Shown piece by piece: positions 51,685 to 59,500 of a stretch of 64,000 bases of DNA. Below the pieces are notes generated by a model. That model worked only from the letters and a program-made list of their open reading frames with translations, had not been told where the DNA came from and ran no database searches. Numbering within the stretch: the stretch's first letter is position 1; each line of letters opens with the position of its first letter. Location: positions 1-64,000 of the forward strand of contig NZ_JBEWZI010000006.1 of assembly GCF_040566545.1 (NCBI RefSeq), given 5' to 3'. The translations under genes and the position numbers were made by a program. Source of the DNA: Uliginosibacterium flavum. Its GTDB lineage: Bacteria; Pseudomonadota; Gammaproteobacteria; Burkholderiales; Rhodocyclaceae.

Positions 51685-51822
51685 GGTTTACCGCAAGAGG
51701 CGGCTGATTCTCCTTGTGAAGAAAACGCTGAATGACTGAAGAAACACGCTTCGCGTACTGCTACCGCAAGGTGGAGGTTCATTCATTGACGCCAAAACTT
51801 ACGCGAATTGCCTTGCGCTTTA

Positions 51823-51838
51823 TGTGCGCAAACAGACA
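51823..51838 (+). promoter_or_regulatory. Degenerate Crp/Fnr-like dyad before the Ala-rich periplasmic gene
   Basis: TGTGC-GCAAAC-AGACA followed by GACC, then 17 bp and TAATCT (51860-51865). The left half-site, the GACC and the distance to -10 match the copy at 41665; the right half-site matches 3 of 5. Confidence 0.45.
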
Positions 51839-51983
51839 GACCGACGAAGGAAGCTTGCCTAATCTCCGCTCATCCGGACTCGCCGGTTTGCATATTTTCA
51901 AGTGCAACTCCAGCAAGGATCGGTGCATGCCCGGGATTCATTCCCGATGCATCACTCCCAAATCAATCAATAAAGGAATAGAG

Positions 51984-52631
51984 ATGAATACGCTCAATAT
52001 CACGATGATTACTCTGGCAGTGGCCGCCGTTTTCAGTACTGGTGCGATGGCTCAGAACATTTCGAACAATGACTACAAAGCCGGCAAGGACAAGATCTCC
52101 GTCGAGCACAAGTCTGCCAAGGCCGGCTGTGCATCCTTATCCAGCAACGCCAAGGACATCTGCATCGCGCAGGCTGATGGCAAGAACAAGGTTGCTCTGG
52201 CTGAACTTCAAGTCTCCTACACGCCCAGCGTGAAGACCCGTTACGAAGTCCGTATCGCTCAGGCTGAGGCTGACTATGCCGTCGCCAAGGAACGTTGCGA
52301 TGATCAGGCAGGGAACGCCAAGGATGTGTGCGTGAAAGAAGCCAAGGCTGTCGAAACAACCGCTAAGGCCGATGCGACCGCGCAGATGAAGACGACAGAT
52401 GCAAACATGACGGCCAATGAGAAGACCAATGCTGCAAACGCTACGGCCAATGAGAAGACCAGTGCGGCTAAAAGCAAGGCCAGCGAAAAGAAGGCAGATG
52501 CCCGTAAGGAAGCCGCTGCCGACAAGACGGACGCTGAGTACGCCGTTGCAAAGGAAAAGTGCGATGCACAAGCCGGTGTTGCCAAGGACACTTGCCTGAA
52601 TCAGGCCAAGGCCCGCTTCGGCAAGTCCTGA
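51984..52631 (+). CDS. Secreted Ala/Lys-rich protein of unknown function
   Basis: 215 residues with a Sec signal peptide (about 1-23, FSTGAMAQN). The mature part has paired cysteines in repeated C-x-x-x-A...K-D-x-C units (CASLSSNAKDIC, CDDQAGNAKDVC, CDAQAGVAKDTC) and a central stretch of near-repeats (MTANEKTNAANATANEKTSAAKSKASEKKADARKE). It probably forms helical hairpins in the periplasm; similar proteins are sometimes loosely labelled TolA-like. AAAGGAA precedes ATG 51984; the frame extends upstream but without a signal. It is likely controlled by the dyad at 51823. Confidence 0.8.
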   Translation: MNTLNITMITLAVAAVFSTGAMAQNISNNDYKAGKDKISVEHKSAKAGCASLSSNAKDICIAQADGKNKVALAELQVSYTPSVKTRYEVRIAQAEADYAVAKERCDDQAGNAKDVCVKEAKAVETTAKADATAQMKTTDANMTANEKTNAANATANEKTSAAKSKASEKKADARKEAAADKTDAEYAVAKEKCDAQAGVAKDTCLNQAKARFGKS

Positions 52632-52752
52632 ACCCAGGAATGAACGAGCGCCCTGAAAGGGCGTTCGCACATCACCTTGATCCCGCAGCAAGAGTCTTCG
52701 AATCGATCACTCTTGCTTTCGGACGTGTGTATTACTGAAGAGGACGTCAATC

Positions 52753-52998
52753 ATGAAATTCGGAAAAACAGTCAGTACCGTAGTCGTGGCAAGTGCTTTG
52801 TTGCTGGCGCTTGCCGCCTGCCAGAAAACAGAAGGTCCGGCAGAACGCGCCGGCAAGGAAATTGACAATACAAGCGAGAAGGTCGGGCAACAGTTCGATG
52901 CCGCAGGCAACAAGATCGAAAGGGCCGCCGACAAGACGGGTGATGCGCTGGAGAAAGCCGGTGGCAAGGTCAAGGATGCCGTGACGCCGGACAAGTAA
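52753..52998 (+). CDS. Small lipoprotein with amphipathic repeats
   Basis: 81 residues. Lipobox LALAAC (Cys near 23), then an 11-mer-like amphipathic helix pattern (AGKEIDNTSEKVGQQFDAAGNKIERAADKTGDALEKAGGKVKDA), reminiscent of LEA or YtxH/CsbD-like stress proteins. Function unknown. A bidirectional terminator follows. Confidence 0.8.
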   Translation: MKFGKTVSTVVVASALLLALAACQKTEGPAERAGKEIDNTSEKVGQQFDAAGNKIERAADKTGDALEKAGGKVKDAVTPDK

Positions 52999-53040
52999 GC
53001 TGGAGTGCGGGCCGATGCAGCTCGATGCTCAGTAGTCCTC

Positions 53041-53073
53041 AAAAAAAAGGGAAATCCGGCGTTTCCCTTTTTT
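53041..53073. terminator. Bidirectional Rho-independent terminator
   Basis: AAAAAAGGGAAA-TCCGGCG-TTTCCCTTTTTT, with T-runs on both strands. Confidence 0.9.
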
Positions 53074-53126
53074 CAATTCTGCTTATCAACCCTCGTCCGG
53101 AGCCGCCTGCCACACGCCCAACACCG

Positions 53127-53213
53127 TCGTTCCCGCGCAGGCGGAAAGGCAGTGCCTTTCCCCCAGCGACGTTCGCGAAGTCGCTGGATTCCAGCCTTCG
53201 CGGGAGCGACGTC
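53127..53213. repeat. Interspersed repeat of the CGTTCCCGCG...CGCGGGAGCGACG type
   Basis: Imperfect inverted repeat: GTCGTTCCCGCGCAGGCGG on the left and CCAGCCTTCGCGGGAGCGAC on the right, around GCGACTTCGCGAACGTCGC-like inner arms. This resembles a palindromic repeat widespread in intergenic regions of proteobacteria. Confidence 0.65.
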
Positions 53214-53324
53214 GGAGAGGTTGTTGATCCTTAAGTGATCTGTACTACCTACAGGCGGGCTTCTTCAGCGCGGCATCGTGAAGAGCAAGGCGCCGCGCGG
53301 CTGTACAGGCAACGGATGGGTTGC

Positions 53325-53367
53325 AAAAAAAGGCGCGCCTGACTCACTTGATGAGCCAGGCGCGCCT
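53325..53367 (-). terminator. Rho-independent terminator for the DUF3309 gene
   Basis: On the minus strand GGCGCGCCTGGCTCA..TGAGTCAGGCGCGCC followed by seven T. A separate perfect 15-bp hairpin (53379-53412) lies between it and the gene. Confidence 0.9.
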
Positions 53368-53418
53368 GGGGCTCGGATGGTGCTGCTTGTCTGCGCACAG
53401 ACAAGCAGCACCTGTAGA

Positions 53419-53577
53419 TCAAATCCGGCCGAGTAGCATCAACACGACGATTACCAGCAGCACGGTACCAAGAATGCCGCTGGGGCCGTAACCCCATGAG
53501 CGGCTGTGCGGCCAGCTCGGAATCGCACCGAGCAGCATTAATACGAGAAGCACCAGCAGAATTGTGCCTAATGTCAT
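53419..53577 (-). CDS. DUF3309-family small membrane protein
   Basis: 52 residues. Two hydrophobic segments (GTILLVLLVLMLLGAIP and GILGTVLLVIVVLMLLGRI) flank the family-typical central WPHSRSWGYGPSG. Such proteins are common in proteobacterial stress-gene clusters; their function is unknown. AGGAG lies upstream of ATG 53577. It is divergent from the DUF883 gene, with a palindrome at 53733 oriented toward it. Confidence 0.88.
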   Translation of the reverse strand: MTLGTILLVLLVLMLLGAIPSWPHSRSWGYGPSGILGTVLLVIVVLMLLGRI

Positions 53578-53732
53578 TTTGTTCTCCTAAAAAGATGGTG
53601 TGCTGAACAGCGGACGCAAACAACATCTGCATGCTGATCAGAGATTTTCAGAGGTGTCGCGGCGGCTATGCGCACGGCAAATAAGCCTGCCACGCCCCTG
53701 CCTCTAATGTGCCTTGACCTTAAGTTTTCGTC

Positions 53733-53748
53733 TGTGCGCTAGCGCACA
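53733..53748 (-). promoter_or_regulatory. Perfect Crp/Fnr-like palindrome facing DUF3309
   Basis: TGTGCGCTAGCGCACA is fully symmetric. On the minus strand it is followed by GACG, 17 bp and CACATT, giving the same -41.5 geometry toward DUF3309 (ATG at 53577). Confidence 0.6.
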
Positions 53749-53795
53749 TTTTTCTCTGCGGAGAGCCTCTGGATATGTATCTGGGCTCAGCTGCG

Positions 53796-53811
53796 TGTGC
53801 GCTGACGCACA
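53796..53811 (+). promoter_or_regulatory. Crp/Fnr-like dyad facing the DUF883 gene
   Basis: TGTGC-GCTGAC-GCACA followed by GACC, 17 bp and CAGGAT (53833-53838). It points toward 53977/54184. Confidence 0.6.
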
Positions 53812-54183
53812 GACCGGTTTGGTCGCGGAGAACAGGATGCGTATCAGAGGGAGGCGATATTTCAGTCATGAATGTCGCAAATGCGGGCTCCACCATTCTT
53901 GGTGGCGATCCTGCGAACCCTTTTTTCTCCGCTCGATAATTTCGGCTTTCATGAGAAGAAGGCCAGGAGTACCACGATGACGCCATTCGCATTTCTGATT
54001 GCTGTTGTGATTGTCGCGTTGCTCCTTTGGGCCTGGAGGAACTTGAGCCTGTGGTTGATGGCAGGTCAGGATCTTGTTTTTTGCATTGCTGACCGCTCTG
54101 ACGGTCGCGGTGATTTCAGGGGCGAAAAAGCACAAACCCGTGCCGCAATGGTTCCCTTTTTTTCGTTTTTACCTGGAGGCAGT

Positions 54184-54510
54184 ATGAACACAGCAATTGA
54201 TGGAAATTTTGACCATAGCCTGATTGATGGCAAGAAGGAAAAACTCGTAACGGATCTTAAAGGCGTGCTGGCCGATGCCGACGATCTGCTCAAGGAAGTG
54301 GGCAACTCCACTGCCGAAGAGTTCGCCGCCATTCGTACGAAAGTCGAGGGGAAACTGAGCGAAGCACGAGTCAAGCTTGAAAGCGCGCGTGGCGTCGCCA
54401 TGCAAAAAGCTCAACACGCTGGCGATTATGTCAGCGCCAATCCGGGTAAATCCCTTGGGGCTGCGGTCGTTGCCGGACTGGTGATTGGCCTCATTCTGAG
54501 CCGTCGTTGA
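54184..54510 (+). CDS. DUF883 (ElaB/YqjD-like) membrane-anchored protein
   Basis: 108 residues: a coiled-coil region (LVTDLKGVLADADDLLKEVGNSTAEEFAAIRTKVEGKLSEARVKLE) and a C-terminal GxxxG-rich transmembrane tail (SLGAAVVAGLVIGLILSRR) preceded by VSANPGKS. E. coli relatives bind ribosomes at the membrane in stationary phase. GGAGG lies before ATG 54184. The open frame extends upstream to 53872, including a possible start at 53977. Confidence 0.9.
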   Translation: MNTAIDGNFDHSLIDGKKEKLVTDLKGVLADADDLLKEVGNSTAEEFAAIRTKVEGKLSEARVKLESARGVAMQKAQHAGDYVSANPGKSLGAAVVAGLVIGLILSRR

Positions 54511-54623
54511 TTGACTGACGAGCCCCTTGCGTCCGGCATGCTGGTTCGCGACGGGTCTGCAGAAATTCAGGATACCCGGCTGGCAACGATTCCAGCCGGA
54601 TCCTGCGTAAAAGGAGTTTTGAT

Positions 54624-54848
54624 ATGAACTGGGATATCGTCGAAGGTGACTGGAAGCAATTCAAGGGCAAAGTAAAAACGCAGTGGGGCAAGCTCACTGA
54701 CGACAAGCTTGATGAAATTGCGGGAAAGCGGATCGAATTGTCCGGCAAGCTTCAGGAGGCCTATGGCATCTCGAGGGATGAAGCCGAGACTCAAATCAAG
54801 CGCTTTGAAAAAAACCACAAGGATTCCAGCAAGGATTGTTGCAGCTGA
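54624..54848 (+). CDS. CsbD-family stress protein
   Basis: 74 residues. Typical CsbD N-terminus (MNWDIVEGDWKQFKGKVKTQWGKLTDD) and KRIELSGKLQEAYGIS; the tail ends DCCS. CsbD-like proteins are induced in general stress responses; the mechanism is unknown. AAAGGAG precedes the ATG. Confidence 0.93.
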   Translation: MNWDIVEGDWKQFKGKVKTQWGKLTDDKLDEIAGKRIELSGKLQEAYGISRDEAETQIKRFEKNHKDSSKDCCS

Positions 54849-54927
54849 TCCGCTCATGCCATGTGCTGCACGGTGCTGCGCGTGGCAACAAAGAGTCTTG
54901 ATAAATCAGAACAGCAGGAGACTCAAT

Positions 54928-55350
54928 ATGAAACGAATTCTTATTGGCGCAGCGCTCGCCGTTTCCGCAGTGTCGATCCAGGCGGCCGACGTTGGCGTAT
55001 CCATCAGCCTGGGTCAGCCTGGCTTTTATGGACGTATCGAACTTGGCGACTATCCACCACCCCAACTGGTCTACAGCAGCCCGCGAGTGATCCAGCGCGT
55101 GCCCACTGGCCGCCCGCCGATTTACCTGCGCGTGCGTCCGGGCCACGAAAAGAACTGGGGCAGGCACTGTCGCCAATACAACGCCTGTGGCGAGCGGGTC
55201 TATTTCGTGCAGAACAGCTGGTACGACCGCGAGTACGCCCCCCGTTACCGCGAGCGGCATGGCGAGCGGCGGGATGATCGGCGCGGGGAAGAGCGCGGTC
55301 GTTCGGAGAATGATCGGGGCCACGGGCGTGACCGCAATCGTGATCGATAA
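54928..55350 (+). CDS. Secreted Arg-rich hypothetical protein
   Basis: 140 residues. A Sec signal peptide (about 1-19, SIQAAD), a middle part with GYDPPQLVYSSP-like and RVRPGHEKNWGRHCRQYNACGERVYFVQNSWY sequence (two Cys that could pair), and a strongly charged Arg/Glu/Asp tail (about 105-140). It resembles small exported proteins common in Betaproteobacteria with no assigned function. Confidence 0.78.
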   Translation: MKRILIGAALAVSAVSIQAADVGVSISLGQPGFYGRIELGDYPPPQLVYSSPRVIQRVPTGRPPIYLRVRPGHEKNWGRHCRQYNACGERVYFVQNSWYDREYAPRYRERHGERRDDRRGEERGRSENDRGHGRDRNRDR

Positions 55351-55403
55351 GACGCATCGAACATCAGCGCGCAACGACTCTGCAGCTTGAGCCTGAAGCT
55401 ATG

Positions 55404-55419
55404 TGTTCGCTAACGCACC
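55404..55419 (+). promoter_or_regulatory. Crp/Fnr-like dyad before the GlsB-like gene
   Basis: TGTTC-GCTAAC-GCACC followed by GACA, 17 bp and CAAGCT (weak -10, 55441-55446). It lies about 120 bp before ATG 55538 and is two mismatches from the half-site consensus. Confidence 0.5.
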
Positions 55420-55537
55420 GACAGAAACTCTTCCAGTGATCAAGCTATGCCTTGACGTGACGGGCACAAATTTTCAACCGGATTCTGTGCCTGTCAAATG
55501 CAATGAAGATAACCGGATGCTTCACAGACTGGATTCA

Positions 55538-55786
55538 ATGATGCCGCTACTTGCCTGGATCGTACTTGGACTTATTGCTGGATTCGTTGTCAGCAAACTA
55601 TTCAACGGAACCGGATCAGGGCTTGTGATGGACGTTGTACTTGGCGTTCTGGGGGCGGTTATTGGTGGCGGTCTGTTCAGTAATTTTGTGATGGCGGGTG
55701 TTGGCAACTTGAGTCTTCATGGCGTGCTGGTCGCGATCATGGGTGCAGTGTCCTTATTGCTGCTGTATCACGCCATTCCCCGGTAG
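55538..55786 (+). CDS. GlsB/YeaQ/YmgE-family stress-response membrane protein
   Basis: 82 residues, three hydrophobic helices with Gly-rich faces (LLAWIVLGLIAGFVVSKLFNGTG, VVLGVLGAVIGGGLFSNFVM, LVAIMGAVSLLLLYHAI). This is the transglycosylase-associated-protein family. ATG 55538 or 55541 matches family starts; the ribosome site is weak and an ATG at 55517 is also in frame. Confidence 0.88.
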   Translation: MMPLLAWIVLGLIAGFVVSKLFNGTGSGLVMDVVLGVLGAVIGGGLFSNFVMAGVGNLSLHGVLVAIMGAVSLLLLYHAIPR

Positions 55787-55974
55787 AGAACGCTCATCAG
55801 GACGAATAACTATTTGCGAAGCAGTCCGGATCATCTCTGACTTCTTTGCAATTCCATCGCTACACCGTCGGCGTAGCGCCATTTTGGCGGTTCTGGATAA
55901 CGCGGCCTCGCAAGCTTTTTCAAAGATTCCGAGATCACGAAGTCCTTCTTCATTAACATCAGGAGATATCAATC

Positions 55975-56289
55975 ATGACTAAATTCAGCAAGTATCTATC
56001 CGCACTTTTCCTGGCCGTGACGCTGACATCTGTCATCGGCTGCGCCTCAACCACAAAGCAAGAGAGCACTGGCGAGTACTTTGACGACAGCTTCATCACC
56101 ACCAAGGTCAAGACCGCTATCGTTCAGGAATCTACCTTGAAGAGTTCTGAAATCAATGTTGAAACCTTCAAGGGCACCGTTCAGCTGAGTGGTTTTGTAA
56201 GTTCGACAACCGCAGCGAACAAGGCTGTCGAAGTTACTCGCGCCGTCAAGGGTGTCAAAGCCGTCAAGAACGACATGCGTATCAAGTAA
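55975..56289 (+). CDS. BON-domain lipoprotein
   Basis: 104 residues. Lipobox VIGCAS (Cys near 23) and one BON domain (about 35-104; DDSFITTKVKTAIVQESTLKSSEINVETFKGTVQLSGFV, VKGVKAVKNDMRIK), which binds phospholipid membranes in OsmY-like proteins. It is probably an envelope stress protein. AGGAGA precedes the ATG. Confidence 0.93.
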   Translation: MTKFSKYLSALFLAVTLTSVIGCASTTKQESTGEYFDDSFITTKVKTAIVQESTLKSSEINVETFKGTVQLSGFVSSTTAANKAVEVTRAVKGVKAVKNDMRIK

Positions 56290-56299
56290 TTGGTGTTTG

Positions 56300-56338
56300 C
56301 GAGACTGCTGCAAGGCTTTGTGTTTTTCAGCAGTCTCG
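56300..56338. other. Inverted repeat after the BON gene
   Basis: CGAGACTGCTG...CAGCAGTCTCG, perfect 11-bp arms and a 17-nt loop containing TTTGTGTTTTT. There is no T-run after the right arm, so it is a terminator only if the loop Ts matter; it could also be an mRNA-stabilising element. Confidence 0.5.
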
Positions 56339-56548
56339 ATGTTTAACGGCCTTATGCCGTATATTGCCCCGGCAGCATCCATGAAATATTCGCGAGTTGT
56401 CCCGTCTTTCACTCGCAATCGCCCCGCCTACGCGCTGTACGCCGCTTCATCAGAATCTCTCAACTTCTGGACCACGCATTGTTGCGGGTCTGCACTCGTA
56501 CGCACCGTGCGTCGTTGAGCTTCTATTTCCCGGAAAGGGAGTCCTGAA

Positions 56549-59500
56549 TTGGCCGCAGCCAAAAAATTCATTGAGCACTTGCTCGCTTGGATCACGCCCG
56601 CACTTGGTGAATCCAGAATTGGCGACTGGCCACAAATCTCGTCTGACGAAGAGGCGCCTTTGCGTGCCGAGTTGTTCAGTGCTGATCAGATGGAGTTGCA
56701 TGGCAAGTCACTTGCAAGCGCCCACAGGATAACGCTGGATCGTGCGCCGGATCAGCTGCTGGCGCGTCTGGCTGAAAACGAAGCCGCCCTGATCGAGGTA
56801 TGTGATCTGCTGACCTCGGCCGTCACGGAAAAGCGCCGGATAACCCCAGCTGGTGGTTGGCTGCTCGACAATTTTTACCTCATCGAAGAACAGATCCGCG
56901 CGACCCGGATTCACCTGCCCAAAGGCTATAGCCGGGGTTTGCCTCGCCTGAAATCGGGTTCGTCCGCCGGCCGTCCGCGCGTTTACGACATTGCGCTTGA
57001 AATTGTTTCGCACGGCGATGGACGCGTTGATGCCGAAGTGCTGACGCGTTTTGTCGCTGCGTACCAGAACGTCACGCCACTGAAGCTGGGCGAGCTGTGG
57101 GCGATTCCCATCATGCTGCGCCTGGCGATCATCGAAAATCTGCGGCGCGTTGGCGTGCGGGTGGCGGTGGGGTGGAATGAACGCAATCTGGCGGGGTCGT
57201 GGGCAGACCAGATGACGGAGATCGCGGAGCGCGATCCGAAAAGCCTGATCCTGATCATTGCTGACATGGCGCGCTCCAATCCTCCGATGGGAGGGGCCTT
57301 TGTTGCCGAGCTGGCGCGTCGCCTGCAGGGGCGTGGCCCGGCACTGGCTTTGCCGCTGACCTGGGTCGAGCAAACCCTGTCGGAATCTACGCTGACCATC
57401 GAGCAGCTGGTGCAGCTGGAAAATCAGCAGCAAGCCGCAAATCAGGTTTCGATCAGCAACAGCATCGGCAGTCTGCGGGTGCTGGGTGCCATGGATTGGC
57501 GCGAGTTTGTCGAAACCTTGAGCGTGGTCGAGCAGACTCTGCGTGAAGACCCGGTTGGCATTTATGGGCAGATGGATTTTGCGACGCGTGATCAGTATCG
57601 CCATGCAAACGAGGCCTTGGCCAAAAAGAGTCCGCTGAGCGAAGGTGAGCTGGCTCGTCAGGTTGTCGAGCTGGCGCGTGCCGGTGCGGATAAAGCTACC
57701 GTAAGCGGAGAACGTGCGCGACACGTTGGTTTCTATCTGATCGGCAAAGGTCTGCCCGCGCTGGAGCGTGTTGCGCAAATCCGTCACTCCGGCCTTTACA
57801 GCTTATGGAGCAACGTGAAGCAGCATCCCGAGTACCTGTATCTGGGTGCCATTGCGCTGCTCACGCTGATTTTCGCCGGCGCCATGGTGTTCCTGGCGCA
57901 GACGGCCGTAACTTCTCGTCTGGTCTTGGGGCTGTTTGCTATTCCGGCCTTGCTGGTGGCGAGCCGTCTGGCATCAGCCCTGGTTAACTGGGTGGCTACG
58001 CAGGTGGTCAAGCCACATGCCTTGCCCCGGATGGATTATTCGGAAGGCATCCCGTCTCAATCACGTACACTGGTCGTTGTACCGACCATGCTGACGGGCG
58101 CGCAGAGCATCGAGAATCTGGTCGAGGCACTGGAGGTCCGCTTTCTGGCGAATCGGGATGAACGTCTGCATTTCGCGTTGCTGACGGATTTTCTCGACGC
58201 TCACGAAGAGACATTGCCGGAAGACGAGGCGCTGTTGCTGCTGGCACAAGCCCGGATTGCTGATCTGAACGAGAAGTACAGCAGTGACGGCGGACAAACC
58301 CCCAATGACATTTTCTTCCTCTTTCATCGCCCACGCCGCTGGAACCCTCAGGCCGGAATCTGGATGGGTTACGAGCGCAAACGCGGCAAGCTGGCTGCAC
58401 TGAACGCGCTATTGCGTGGCGAGACGTGGGGAGCTGCCACGGATCAGTTCTCGATTGTGGTCGGTGATACCACGGCACTGTCCAGCGTGAAGTATGTCAT
58501 TACCCTGGATACCGATACGCTGTTGCCGCGTGACGCCGCACGGCAATTTGTCGGCACCATGGCACACCCGCTGAATCGCCCTTGTTACGACGAGAGCAAG
58601 CAACGCGTTACCGAGGGTTACGGCATCCTGCAACCACGAGTGGCGATCAGCCTGCCGGGAACCAACCGCTCACGCTATGCACGCCTCTATGGCGGCGAGC
58701 CCGGGATCGATCCTTACACGCGTGCAGTGTCGGATGTCTATCAGGATGTGTTTCGCGAAGGCTCCTTCATCGGCAAAGGGATCTACGACGTTGATGCCTT
58801 CGAACAAGCGCTGGGCGGGCGTTTCCCCGAAAACCGGATCCTCAGTCACGATCTTCTGGAAGGTTGTTACGCGCGGGCAGGGCTGCTCAGCGATGTGCAG
58901 CTGTATGAAGATTACCCGGCACGCTATGCCGCTGATGTGAGTCGTCGTCATCGCTGGATCCGCGGCGACTGGCAGCTGGCTGCATGGTTACTGCGTCGCG
59001 TGCCTGATCATTGTCTGGGCAAGCATGCAGAAAAACAGGCGGACGCCAAGGCTGTGAGCGCACAGCGCCTGGCTCCGCAAAAGAACCCATTATCCGGTTT
59101 GTCGCAGTGGAAGCTGATCGACAACCTGCGGCGCAGCCTGCTGCCGGCAGCACTGATGCTGGTATTGATTCTGGGGTGGACGCTGTTCTCGCCGGCATGG
59201 CTGTGGACGCTCATGCTGCTGGGCGTCATGCTGATCCCACTGTGCGCATTGACGCTTGATCTGCTGCGCAAACCCGCGGACGTGCCCTTGCGGCAACACG
59301 TTTCAGTCATCGCCGATTCGGCTTCGCGCGGCTTCATACAAACGGCATTCGAACTGGCCTGCCTGCCTTACGAAGCCTGTTTCAGTCTGGATGCCATTTT
59401 GCGCACCCTGTGGCGAATGGGCGTGACGCACAAGCGCTTGCTTGAATGGAATCCTTCCAGCGAAACCGAGCGTGCGGCCTCGACACGCGAGGGGAGTGAG

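Larger units (their letters stand above)
53578..54183. other. Divergent control region between DUF3309 and DUF883 genes
   Basis: Contains two TGTGC-N6-GCACA dyads, one facing each way (53733-53748 minus, 53796-53811 plus). From 53977 an ATG with AGGAG upstream opens a frame encoding a transmembrane helix (TPFAFLIAVVIVALLLWAW); it continues in frame without a stop into the DUF883 gene. This is either a true N-terminal extension or the remains of a small membrane gene. Confidence 0.55.

Noticed and set aside
53249..53632. 127-codon minus-strand frame over the DUF3309 region
   Set aside because: It reads through two strong hairpins and a terminator in another frame; the 52-codon DUF3309 frame with AGGAG and family sequence is the better gene.
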